Source: an uncultured Pelagibacteraceae bacterium
GTDB lineage: Bacteria; Pseudomonadota; Alphaproteobacteria; Pelagibacterales; Pelagibacteraceae
Reading direction: 5' to 3'
Assembly: GCA_902604355.1 (NCBI GenBank)
Contig: CACKYN010000001.1
Span: forward strand, 1-64,000
DNA: 64,000 nt
Shown here: in pieces, positions 28,973-37,241 of the stretch
How the letters are laid out: every line of letters begins with the position of its first letter
Numbering within the stretch: position 1 is the first letter of the stretch
Translations under genes and position numbers: made by a program
Notes under the pieces: generated by a model
What the model was told of the DNA's origin: nothing
The model's database searches: none
What the model saw: only the letters and a program-made list of their open reading frames with translations

Positions 28973-29817
28973 TAATCTGGCTAGCTTCATATCCCAAAAG
29001 TGGAAATACTTGGTTAAGATCATTATTATCTAGCTATTATTTTTCTAGAAACGGTGAATTTAATTTTGAATTACTTAAAAAAATTGATCAGTTTCCAAGT
29101 GTGAATTATTTTAAGGATGACAAAGATTTATATTTAAAACCTGAAGACACTGCAGAAAAATGGCTAGATAAGCAAGCCGAAATAAATAGAGAAAAAAAAT
29201 TACGATTATTCAAAACTCATAATGCAATCTGCACAATAAACGGCAACAGATTCACAGATCCAAAAAATACTTTAGGTGGAATTTATATAGTTAGAGACCC
29301 TAGAAATGTTGTTACTTCACTGGCAAACCACTATCAGATAACAATTGATGAGGCTTATGAGTTTATGAAAGATAGTAAAAGAGCAATTATTGAAAAAAAA
29401 GGTAATAGATATTTAGGTTTTACGGCTTTATTTTCATGGGATTTCCATATCGATAGCTGGCTAAGTTATGAAAATTTTCCAATTTTAGTTATCCGATATG
29501 AAGATTTACAATCTGAAACTTTTCAAACTTTAAAAAAAGTAGTTAGTTTTATTAAAGATATATCAAAAAGTAATGAAAATTTTAATCGATCTAAAGCAAA
29601 AGAAGCTATCAAATCTTGTGAATTTGAAAAATTAAAAAAAATGGAAGAAAAAAAAGGGTTTCAGGAAGCAGTATTTAAAAAAGATAAATTAGAAAGAATT
29701 AAGTTTTTTAATTTAGGTAAAGAAAATAATTATAAAAATTTACTAAATACAAATTTAATAATGCAAATGAACGAACTTTATAAAAACAAATTATTGAAAT
29801 TTAATTATGAATTATAA
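28969..29817 (+). CDS. PAPS-dependent sulfotransferase domain protein
   Basis: A 282-residue protein with sulfotransferase hallmarks: the 5'-phosphosulfate loop SYPKSGNTW (7-15) and the 3'-phosphate motif IYIVRDPRNVVTSLANHY with Arg109 and Ser117. Members transfer sulfate from PAPS to sugars, lipids or small molecules; the acceptor is unknown. It is locked into the his operon: its ATG overlaps the hisZ stop (ATGA) and its 3' end overlaps hisG by 11 bases. This is odd because SAR11 genomes are described as lacking assimilatory sulfate reduction, so the source of PAPS is unclear. Confidence 0.85.
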   Translation: MIIWLASYPKSGNTWLRSLLSSYYFSRNGEFNFELLKKIDQFPSVNYFKDDKDLYLKPEDTAEKWLDKQAEINREKKLRLFKTHNAICTINGNRFTDPKNTLGGIYIVRDPRNVVTSLANHYQITIDEAYEFMKDSKRAIIEKKGNRYLGFTALFSWDFHIDSWLSYENFPILVIRYEDLQSETFQTLKKVVSFIKDISKSNENFNRSKAKEAIKSCEFEKLKKMEEKKGFQEAVFKKDKLERIKFFNLGKENNYKNLLNTNLIMQMNELYKNKLLKFNYEL

Positions 29818-30499
29818 TATCAATATTGGAATTCCTAGCAAGGGAAGGCTTAGGAAAGATGTTTTAAATATTTTTAAAAAAAATAAATTAAAACTTATCT
29901 CAGAGAGAGGAGACAGAGATTTGTTTGGCTCAATAAGTGGAAGACCAAATATTCAAGTAATTTATTTACATGCTCGTCAAATAATTGAAAGACTATCTGA
30001 TAAATCTCTAGATATTGGTTTTTCAGGTTTAGATTTATTGAAAGAAAGTGAAATTAATATTCAAAAAAATATTAAAATATATAAAAAATATCCATATGGT
30101 CGTGCCTCTTTAGTTGTAGCTATCCCTGATGATTTTATTGATATTTATTCAATGTCTGATTTAGAGGAAGTAGCATTTGAATTTAAGGAAAAGAAAAATA
30201 GAAGAATAAGAGTTTCTACTAAATATCCAAATCTTACACGGGAATTTTTTTATAATAAGGGTGTTACTCAATTTTCAATTGTAAAATCAATTGGATCAAC
30301 AGAAATAGAGCCTTTTACTGGAGGTTGTGAGTTGATAACTGATATCACTAGTACTGGGTCAACTCTTGCAGCAAACAATTTACGTATAATAAATGATGGC
30401 TATATTTTAAAATCTGAGCTTTGCATGTTCATCGGAAAATCTTCTTTTAAAAATAAAGGAGTAAAAAAAATAGCAAAGTTACTTTCTACGAAGTATTAA
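29807..30499 (+). CDS. hisG: ATP phosphoribosyltransferase, short catalytic subunit
   Basis: A 230-residue short-form HisG, which starts histidine synthesis by joining ATP and PRPP. IGIPSKGRLRKDV at the N-terminus, DIGFSGLDLL and the PRPP-binding GCELITDITSTGSTLAANNL are diagnostic. The C-terminal regulatory domain of the long form is absent, consistent with the neighbouring hisZ. The start lies within the sulfotransferase gene. Confidence 0.94.
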   Translation: MNYNINIGIPSKGRLRKDVLNIFKKNKLKLISERGDRDLFGSISGRPNIQVIYLHARQIIERLSDKSLDIGFSGLDLLKESEINIQKNIKIYKKYPYGRASLVVAIPDDFIDIYSMSDLEEVAFEFKEKKNRRIRVSTKYPNLTREFFYNKGVTQFSIVKSIGSTEIEPFTGGCELITDITSTGSTLAANNLRIINDGYILKSELCMFIGKSSFKNKGVKKIAKLLSTKY

Positions 30500-30613
30500 G
30501 TCTTTCCAATATATTAAAATAATCTTAATAATATCTAGATTTCTAGCTATCGCATATCCTGCAATCACAATAATAAGAGCAAATAATATTTTTAATATAA
30601 GAGATAATTCCAT
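30479..30613 (-). CDS. Possible 44-residue single-pass membrane protein
   Basis: On the minus strand an ATG at 30613 opens a 44-residue frame: MELSLILKILFALIIVIAGY followed by AIARNLDIIKIILIYWKDLI and LRRK. It has a clear hydrophobic helix and a basic C-terminus and fills most of the gap between hisG and rmuC. Its last 21 bases overlap the hisG 3' end. No strong ribosome-binding site precedes it, and no family is recognised. Confidence 0.4.
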   Translation of the reverse strand: MELSLILKILFALIIVIAGYAIARNLDIIKIILIYWKDLILRRK

Positions 30614-30677
30614 TAAGTTACATTAAATATTTAAATATATTAATCGATTTTTTACTATAAAATAAGAGTTAAGAATC

Positions 30678-31775
30678 ATGGATCTTATTTTAATAGTATT
30701 ACTTGTTTTATTGCTTGGGGGAGTTTTGGCAATTCTTTACCTAATTTTAAGACCAAAACTCAAAGACGAAAATGACAATAAAGAAGCAGAAGAAATAGCT
30801 AATTTAAAAACAGAGATTGTTACGCTTAAAGATACCTTAAATAATACTATTAATACCTCTCTTGGTACAATGTCGACGTCGTTTAATAATCTCTCAACTG
30901 GTGTAACAAAAGATATGACCGAAGCTTTAACTAAAGTTGATGAAAAGGTTGGAAACTTTAACCAGCAGGTACAATTACTTAATCAAAGCCAGGAGAGTAT
31001 TACTAAAATTTTAGCTGGAGTTAAAAAATATGGAACGCTTGCTGAATTTAGCTTAGATGCACTAATCAAAGATTTGTTGCCAGCCTCTCAATTCATGACG
31101 AATGTAAAAATGAAAGAGGATACAAGTGAAAATGTTGAATTTGCAATTAAACTTCAAGGAGATGTTTTAGTTCCAGTTGATAGTCATTTTCCAGTAGAAA
31201 AATTTAAAGCAATTACGGATGGTCATGATGCGGACGACAAAAGGACTGTTGCTGATGCAAGAGCGAAATTAGCAACCGCCTTTAAAGCCAAAGCTAAAAG
31301 TGTTAATGAAAAATATATTGTTCCTCCAAAAACTACAGATTTTGCAATCGTATATGCACCAACTGAAAGTCTATATAAAGAATTAACTGAATACCAAGAT
31401 CCAAGCACAAAAGAGTTATTAACTCAAGAATTAATGAAAAAATATAAAGTTGTAATCTGCGGACCTAATACTTTATCTGCTTATTTGCAATCTCTTCACA
31501 TGGGATTTCAATCATTGAAAGTTCAAAAAGGTGCAACAGAAATTTATAATCATTTGAAAACGATAAGTACTAGATTCAGTAAACATTTTGACAATATAAT
31601 TTCTCTTAGAAAAAAATTAGAAGAAGCAATGGTAGTTGTTGATAAGTTTGGTACAGATGCTAGATCAATTACTAGAACACTGGAAAGCATTAAAGATCCA
31701 GAACAACTTGAAAAGGCTGTTCAAACTGAAAATGTAGAAAAATTTATTGATCGTTCAAAACAAGCAAATAATTAA
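30678..31775 (+). CDS. rmuC: RmuC-family DNA recombination protein
   Basis: A 365-residue protein with an N-terminal membrane segment (about 3-24), a coiled-coil region (about 35-110) and the RmuC nuclease-like domain with VKMKEDTSENVEFAIKLQGD, VPVDSHFPVEKF and KYIVPPKTTDFAIVYAPTE. RmuC is linked to limiting DNA inversions in E. coli and resembles PD-(D/E)xK nucleases. A TATAAA box lies 17 bases before ATG. The next two genes also encode nucleases. Confidence 0.9.
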   Translation: MDLILIVLLVLLLGGVLAILYLILRPKLKDENDNKEAEEIANLKTEIVTLKDTLNNTINTSLGTMSTSFNNLSTGVTKDMTEALTKVDEKVGNFNQQVQLLNQSQESITKILAGVKKYGTLAEFSLDALIKDLLPASQFMTNVKMKEDTSENVEFAIKLQGDVLVPVDSHFPVEKFKAITDGHDADDKRTVADARAKLATAFKAKAKSVNEKYIVPPKTTDFAIVYAPTESLYKELTEYQDPSTKELLTQELMKKYKVVICGPNTLSAYLQSLHMGFQSLKVQKGATEIYNHLKTISTRFSKHFDNIISLRKKLEEAMVVVDKFGTDARSITRTLESIKDPEQLEKAVQTENVEKFIDRSKQANN

Positions 31776-31812
31776 TTTCAATTTTTCTCCAATAAAGAAT
31801 ATAAGAAATCTG

Positions 31813-32499
31813 ATGCAGTGGAATAAGAAATATGATTATCCAAAATCCTCAAGAGCTACAGTAGATGGTATAAGAAGATATTTATTAGGTGAAGCGAAAC
31901 TACCAAGCGTTACCTCAATCTTAGATGTCACAAGATCAGAGGAGGATAAGGCAGCATTAGCCAATTGGCGTGAGAGAACAGGCTATAAAGAAGCTGAAGC
32001 AATTACAAAAGCAGCTAGTAGCAGGGGTTCACAGATGCATAACTACTTAGAGTCCTATCTTCTAGGTAGAGAAAACCTTAGTTTTTTTGATGACAATGAA
32101 CAATATAAATTAATGGCAAAAGAAATTATCGAAAAAGGATTAAAAAATAGATTGGAAGAAATTTGGGGAGTTGAATGCACACTTTACTATCCAGATAAAT
32201 ATGCTGGTACTGCAGATTGTGTTGGAGTTTATGAGGGACGAGAAACAATAATAGATTTTAAACAGAGCAATAAACCAAAAAAATCAGAATATATCGACTC
32301 ATGGCTTCTACAAACGAGCGCATATTCTTTGGCTCATAATATTGTGTATAACTCTAATATCACTTCTTGTGTAATTCTAGTTTGCACAGTAGATAAATTA
32401 TTCCAAGAATTTAAAATTCAAAGTCACGATTTAGTTGTTTATCAGAACTTATTTTTGGGAAGATTAAAAAAATTTAATGAGCTTTCAAATTTAGCTTAA
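31813..32499 (+). CDS. MGME1-like PD-(D/E)xK single-strand exonuclease
   Basis: A 228-residue protein with the layout of the RecB-like nuclease family that includes mitochondrial MGME1 and some phage exonucleases: PSVTSILD (31-38), RGSQMHNYLE (71-80), Asp135 in GTADCVGV, the catalytic DFK (Asp148-x-Lys150) and QTSAY (167-171). The spacing Asp135-Asp148-Lys150 is the same as I recall for human MGME1. I chose ATG 31813 (MQWNKKYDYP); a longer frame from ATG 31747 would overlap rmuC by 29 bases and add a tail with no match to the family. It is followed after 8 bases by an exonuclease I-like gene. Confidence 0.72.
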   Translation: MQWNKKYDYPKSSRATVDGIRRYLLGEAKLPSVTSILDVTRSEEDKAALANWRERTGYKEAEAITKAASSRGSQMHNYLESYLLGRENLSFFDDNEQYKLMAKEIIEKGLKNRLEEIWGVECTLYYPDKYAGTADCVGVYEGRETIIDFKQSNKPKKSEYIDSWLLQTSAYSLAHNIVYNSNITSCVILVCTVDKLFQEFKIQSHDLVVYQNLFLGRLKKFNELSNLA

Positions 32500-32507
32500 A
32501 TATTAAA

Positions 32508-33944
32508 ATGGATAAAATAGTAATATACGATACTGAAACTACAAATTCGACTATATGGGGAAGTATTATTGAGGTTGGTGCTGTAGTTGTGGATAAAAAT
32601 CTTAAGGAAATTGGAAAGTTAAATATTAGAGGCAGAATGCCAGAAGGTGAAGTACCTAGTGCAAAAGCACTTCTAGTAAACTCCACAAGTATTGATTTAC
32701 TTACCAAAGGCAACTATTCACATTATGATTTTCTAGGAGCTGTCGAAAATTTTTTTTCAAAAGCAGCTCCATCTTTATTTATGGGTTGGAGCAATCTTAA
32801 TTTTGATCGCAGAATGTTTCACTTTAATTTTTTTAAAGGAAACAGATATCCTTATATAACCCACTCTTCACCCAATCAAGAGTCTGATGGTTTACATGTT
32901 GCAAGAGCTGCTCAAACTATAAACTCTAAAACTTTAAAAACTGAATTAACACCTGCAGGAAATGAAAGTTTGGCTTTAGAAGCACTTGCACGACAACAAG
33001 GATTTGATACCACACAACAACACACTGCCTATCATGACGCTCTCACAAGTTTAAAAATTCTTAGAATCATAAAAGATCAACATAAAGATAATTGGGAAAA
33101 ATTTTTAAGTACATCAACAAAAAGTAGTGTTGAATCACTTTTAAAAAGTGAAGGGATTTATTCTATTTTTGAAAATGTAAAAGGACGAAACATGATGTAT
33201 CTAGTTTGTACACTTCATCCAGAACATTGTTTTCATCCTACCTATGCGTCTTGGGGATACGTTTGGGACCTGAGAAGAGATCCAGAACCTTATTTAAATT
33301 TGTCAGTTAATGAGCTTAAAGCAAATTTAAATAAAATTAGTCCAAAAGCACTTAGAGTACTAAAAACTAATAAGGCTCCAGTAGTATTAGATAAAAAATT
33401 TGCATTAAAGGAAAAAGCATATTCAGAATTAGATTTAGAAACAATTATTAAGAGAGCAAAGTTAGTAAAAGTTAGTGAAAATTTTTGTAAAAACATTCAA
33501 ATTATTAATAGGGAAGCTGCTGAGGAGAAAGCCCAAACTCAAACACAAGAAGATTTACTTCCAGAAGAGACGTTGTATGAAAAATTTATTCCCAATAAAG
33601 ATACTGCATTATTTAAAACGTGGCATAGTTCATCTTGGGAAGATAAACTAAGATTATTAGATAAGTTTCAAGACAAAAGATGCAGTTGGTTTGGACAAAA
33701 AATAATCTACCAAGAGGCACCTCATATTTTACCTCCTGATTTATACAAAAATATTAAGAGTGAAATTGCCAGGAGAATATTGAGCAAAAACAAGGAAAAG
33801 TGGCAAACAATTGGCATGGCCTATACCGAAATTGATACATTGAGAGATCAAGCCTCTAATCGAGATGATCAGGATGAGTTGAAAAAATTAGACGAAATTA
33901 ATGAATTTATAATGTCAATTGAAAAAAAATATGAAATTGCCTAG
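32508..33944 (+). CDS. sbcB: Exonuclease I-like DEDDh 3'-5' exonuclease
   Basis: A 478-residue protein. The DnaQ-type exonuclease residues are YDTETT (Asp8, Glu10), NFDRRMF and HTAYHDALTSLKI with the His/Asp pair. The length and the order exonuclease domain, SH3-like region, helical C-terminus fit exonuclease I (SbcB), which digests single-stranded DNA 3'-5'. Similarity outside the catalytic motifs is weak, so the gene name is tentative. Together with rmuC and the MGME1-like gene it forms a nuclease cluster. Confidence 0.75.
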   Translation: MDKIVIYDTETTNSTIWGSIIEVGAVVVDKNLKEIGKLNIRGRMPEGEVPSAKALLVNSTSIDLLTKGNYSHYDFLGAVENFFSKAAPSLFMGWSNLNFDRRMFHFNFFKGNRYPYITHSSPNQESDGLHVARAAQTINSKTLKTELTPAGNESLALEALARQQGFDTTQQHTAYHDALTSLKILRIIKDQHKDNWEKFLSTSTKSSVESLLKSEGIYSIFENVKGRNMMYLVCTLHPEHCFHPTYASWGYVWDLRRDPEPYLNLSVNELKANLNKISPKALRVLKTNKAPVVLDKKFALKEKAYSELDLETIIKRAKLVKVSENFCKNIQIINREAAEEKAQTQTQEDLLPEETLYEKFIPNKDTALFKTWHSSSWEDKLRLLDKFQDKRCSWFGQKIIYQEAPHILPPDLYKNIKSEIARRILSKNKEKWQTIGMAYTEIDTLRDQASNRDDQDELKKLDEINEFIMSIEKKYEIA

Positions 33945-33978
33945 TTGACTTTGAGGCTCCAATTTATAGAAAGGATTT

Positions 33979-34296
33979 ATGCTTATAGATTTTAAAGACG
34001 AAGATTTTGACAGTAAAATTAAAAATGAAGACGTATCAGTAATACAATTTTCAGCATCGTGGTGTGGTCCATGTAAAGCCCTTAAGCCAGTGATGGATAA
34101 ATTGTCAGACGAATACAAAGATAAAGCAAATTTTTACATTACTGATATTGAAGATGCTGGAATTAATACAGGTTCAGCAGCGGGGATCAGGGGAGTTCCA
34201 ACAGTGATTATATATAAAAAAGGACAAGAAGTTAGCCGTAAAGTTGGAGGAGTTCCAGAAGGTCATATGAAAGAATTCCTAGACGAAAATATCTAG
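33979..34296 (+). CDS. trxA: Thioredoxin
   Basis: A 105-residue thioredoxin with the active-site WCGPC (28-32), preceded by QFSASWCGPCK, and the cis-proline in RGVPTVIIYKKG. AAAGGA lies about 5 bases before the ATG. In alphaproteobacteria trxA commonly lies next to folC; here the two are convergent and share the 4 bases CTAG as stop codons. Confidence 0.94.
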   Translation: MLIDFKDEDFDSKIKNEDVSVIQFSASWCGPCKALKPVMDKLSDEYKDKANFYITDIEDAGINTGSAAGIRGVPTVIIYKKGQEVSRKVGGVPEGHMKEFLDENI

Positions 34297-35561
34297 TTTA
34301 AATTTAACACCTCACCAGCAAGATACAAAGATCCAGTAATCAAAATTATATCATTTTCCTTGACTGGAATTGACTTAATAGCATCAATAATACCTTCTTT
34401 ATATTTAACGTTTTCAAAGCTATTAAGTTTGCTTTTTAATACTTTTCCTTTGATCGAGTTTGGCTGATTGGGGATATCTATAGTGGTCAAGGAGGAAATA
34501 TTTTTAAAGTAACTCATATAATCGTTATGATCTTTATTGTTCATCATACCTAGAATAATATGTTTATTGCAATTTAAACTTTCCAAATATTCATTTAAAA
34601 CTTTTGCTCCTAAAGGGTTATGAGATCCATCAACAAGTAATTTGTTATTTTTTACCAAGTCTTTAAGTTTACCAGAACATATTTCTTGAAGTCGTGCGAT
34701 ACTTTTAATTTTAGTAATTCCATCTTTAATATGTTTTTCACTAACTTTTAAATGGTTGATTGATCTTAAGGTTGCTATTGCTGTTGAAATATTTTCAAGC
34801 TGAAATTGACCTTTAACGCTTGGAGTCGGAAGTTTAATACCACCATTTTTATCCTCATAAAAAATAAAGCCATTTTCATTTGATGAATAATTATAATCTT
34901 CATTAAAAAAATATTTTTTTGAAGAATTTTTTAAAATTGAACTTTTAATTTCATTAACAATTTCAGATGAACTTTGCTTGGCAATAATAATATTAGAATT
35001 TACTAAAGTTGAGGTTTTTTCAAATATTATTTTTTTAGTTGTTTGTTGATTTTCAGGTAACCAATCTAAATGATCCAAACCAATAGAAGTTACAATGCTC
35101 GCTAAATTATCTTTTAGTATATTTGTTGCATCAAATCGGTGAAATAACCCTGTTTCAATTAGGTTAATATTTTCAGGGTATTTTGAGGCATTATAAAAGT
35201 AGGCTGCAGTCAATATTTCAAAAAAAGTTATTGGTTCATTGTTATTTGCTTCTTCAATTTCCTCAAAAAGAACTACAAGATCATCATCATTTAATTCTTC
35301 ATTATTAAATACAAATCTTTCGTTTATTCTTTTGATATGAGGGCTGGTGTAAATATTACACTTAATATTTGTCTCTTTTAAAATTGCGAATAAAGCCTGA
35401 ATAGTTGAATATTTACCGTTTGTACCAACAACTGAAATAGCTTTTAATTTATCCTGTGGGTTTCCAAGTGTTTTACAGAGTTTTTTTATTCTATTTAAAC
35501 TTAGATCTATCTCTTTAGGATGCAACTTTTGTAAGCGATTGACTATCTTCTGCAGTTTCAT
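34293..35561 (-). CDS. folC: Dihydrofolate/folylpolyglutamate synthase
   Basis: A 422-residue Mur-ligase-type ATPase that makes dihydrofolate and adds glutamates. The P-loop is GTNGKYST (46-53), where most FolC have GTNGKGS: the lysine is retained but Gly is replaced by Tyr. TSIGLDHLDWLPENQQ, EKTSTLVNSNIIIAKQ and VDGSHNPLGAK also fit. The first 47 bases overlap the end of accD in another frame; no later start gives the family N-terminus (HPKEIDLSLNRIKKL), so the overlap is real. Confidence 0.92.
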   Translation of the reverse strand: MKLQKIVNRLQKLHPKEIDLSLNRIKKLCKTLGNPQDKLKAISVVGTNGKYSTIQALFAILKETNIKCNIYTSPHIKRINERFVFNNEELNDDDLVVLFEEIEEANNNEPITFFEILTAAYFYNASKYPENINLIETGLFHRFDATNILKDNLASIVTSIGLDHLDWLPENQQTTKKIIFEKTSTLVNSNIIIAKQSSSEIVNEIKSSILKNSSKKYFFNEDYNYSSNENGFIFYEDKNGGIKLPTPSVKGQFQLENISTAIATLRSINHLKVSEKHIKDGITKIKSIARLQEICSGKLKDLVKNNKLLVDGSHNPLGAKVLNEYLESLNCNKHIILGMMNNKDHNDYMSYFKNISSLTTIDIPNQPNSIKGKVLKSKLNSFENVKYKEGIIDAIKSIPVKENDIILITGSLYLAGEVLNLN

Positions 35562-36444
35562 TTTGTTCAGAAGTTATAACAGAATTTCTCTTTAACAATA
35601 TTGATAATAGAGTTCCAATTTTAGAGGCTAGTTCTTTTCGTTCAACTATTAGGTCAACAAATCCAGTTTTTTCAACATACTCACTCTTTTGAAAACCTTC
35701 AGGCAACTCCTCTTTAACGGTACCTTGAATAACCCTAGCCCCTGCAAATGCAATTAATGCACCAGGTTCTGCAATATTGATATCACCAAGCATTGCGTAA
35801 GAGGCAGTTATTCCTCCAGCAGTAGGATCCGTAATACAAACCAAATAAGGTAAACCATTTTTTTTTAATTCATTAATTGCTAAAGTAGTTCTCGTCATCT
35901 GAGATAATGAAATTAAACTTTCCATCATTCTCATTCCGCCACCAGCACTAATACATAAAAAAGGAGTTTTATTTTCTATCGCATGTTGAATTCCATATAA
36001 AAAAGCCTCACCTTCTGCAGCAGCCATTGAGGCACCCAAAAAATCAAAATCAGATGCAACTGCAGTAATTTTAATATTGTCGATAGTGCCTGAGGCAACC
36101 ATCATACCACACTCTAACCCGGTTTTTTTTCGTGCACTTTTTAATCTGTCTTTGTATGATTTAGAGTCGGTCCAATTTAATGGATCATCTTTTGGAATAG
36201 GAGTTTTAAATATTTCATAATTATTTTTACCAAATAAAATATCAAATCTCTGTTTAGGTTTTATTCTATGGTGTTTATTACATTCAGGACAAACCCATAA
36301 ATTACTTTCTAAATCTTTTTTAAGTATTGGACCTATGCAACATGAAGTCCAATCACTGTTTGCAATATCTTCTTTTGATGCTCTTTCTTTAATAGCTGTT
36401 TTAATCTTTTCACCAGCTTTTATTATTTTTGTAATCCAGTTCAT
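35515..36444 (-). CDS. accD: Acetyl-CoA carboxylase carboxyltransferase subunit beta
   Basis: A 309-residue subunit that, with AccA, carboxylates acetyl-CoA to malonyl-CoA. The crotonase-like core shows FLCISAGGGMRMMESLISLSQM and CITDPTAGGITASYAMLGDI (first parts). The N-terminal zinc ribbon is altered: where the family has two CxxC knuckles, this one has adjacent cysteines (Cys35-Cys36, Gly at 38) and then the normal CPEC (52-55). It overlaps trpA by 4 bases and folC by 47. Confidence 0.94.
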   Translation of the reverse strand: MNWITKIIKAGEKIKTAIKERASKEDIANSDWTSCCIGPILKKDLESNLWVCPECNKHHRIKPKQRFDILFGKNNYEIFKTPIPKDDPLNWTDSKSYKDRLKSARKKTGLECGMMVASGTIDNIKITAVASDFDFLGASMAAAEGEAFLYGIQHAIENKTPFLCISAGGGMRMMESLISLSQMTRTTLAINELKKNGLPYLVCITDPTAGGITASYAMLGDINIAEPGALIAFAGARVIQGTVKEELPEGFQKSEYVEKTGFVDLIVERKELASKIGTLLSILLKRNSVITSEQNETAEDSQSLTKVAS

Positions 36445-37241
36445 TTAATTTTATTTTTTAACCTTCTAACAACATTAGTAACATTTGTGACAGCATTTTG
36501 TCTTTTTTTAATGGATTTAGTTATTTCCTTACAAATCGCACTTCCTACAACCAAACCATCGGCTTTTTTGAGTGATTTAATAGTTTTTTCAGTGATTCCA
36601 AATCCAATTACAACATTTTTTGATTTGTTTTGATTTTTAATTTTGAAATAATTTTCTAAAATTTTTTTAGGGGAAACTTTTAATTTTCCTCCTGTAGTTG
36701 ATAGCATACTTATATAGTAAATCATATCATGAGAATCTTTTATAATTTTTTTTAATCTTATATTTGATGTAGTTGGAGAAACTAATTGCACAAAGTTGAT
36801 ACCTTTTCTTTTACATTTTTTAGAAAAACTTTTATTTTCTGGATAGGGGAGGTCAACTATAATTAAACCATCTATTTTTGAACTTTTACATTTTTTAAGA
36901 AATTTATTTTCATCATATTGATAAATCATGTTGTAATAGCCCATTAAAATAATAGGGGTTGTTTTTTTTGATAACTTAAATGCCTTAGCGATTGCAAAAA
37001 CATCATTTATTTTAATTCCATTTTTAATGGCGCGATAAGCACTTGTTTGTATTTGACCACCATCTGCAATAGGAGTGTTATGTGGGAAACCCAACTCACA
37101 TATATCAGCGTGAGCTGATATTGACTTAAGAATATCTAAAGATTTTTTTTTAGTATTATCACCAGCAACCGTATAAGTTAACAATGCTGGTCTTTTAGCA
37201 TTTCTTGCTTTTTTAAAAACTTCGTTAATTAATGAGACCAT
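36441..37241 (-). CDS. trpA: Tryptophan synthase alpha chain
   Basis: A 266-residue TIM-barrel subunit that cleaves indole-3-glycerol phosphate. TYTVAGD, the catalytic Glu in CELGFP and catalytic Asp in IADGGQIQ are present, together with IDGLIIVDLPYPE. The phosphate loop reads SMLSTTGGK in place of the more common SRxGVTGAE, so this subunit is divergent in parallel with its trpB partner. It overlaps trpB by 1 base and accD by 4. Confidence 0.92.
   Translation of the reverse strand: MVSLINEVFKKARNAKRPALLTYTVAGDNTKKKSLDILKSISAHADICELGFPHNTPIADGGQIQTSAYRAIKNGIKINDVFAIAKAFKLSKKTTPIILMGYYNMIYQYDENKFLKKCKSSKIDGLIIVDLPYPENKSFSKKCKRKGINFVQLVSPTTSNIRLKKIIKDSHDMIYYISMLSTTGGKLKVSPKKILENYFKIKNQNKSKNVVIGFGITEKTIKSLKKADGLVVGSAICKEITKSIKKRQNAVTNVTNVVRRLKNKIK

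Noticed and set aside
31813-33944. Nuclease genes as prophage remnant
   Set aside because: No integrase, structural phage genes, att repeats or change in base composition nearby; flanked by core genes.
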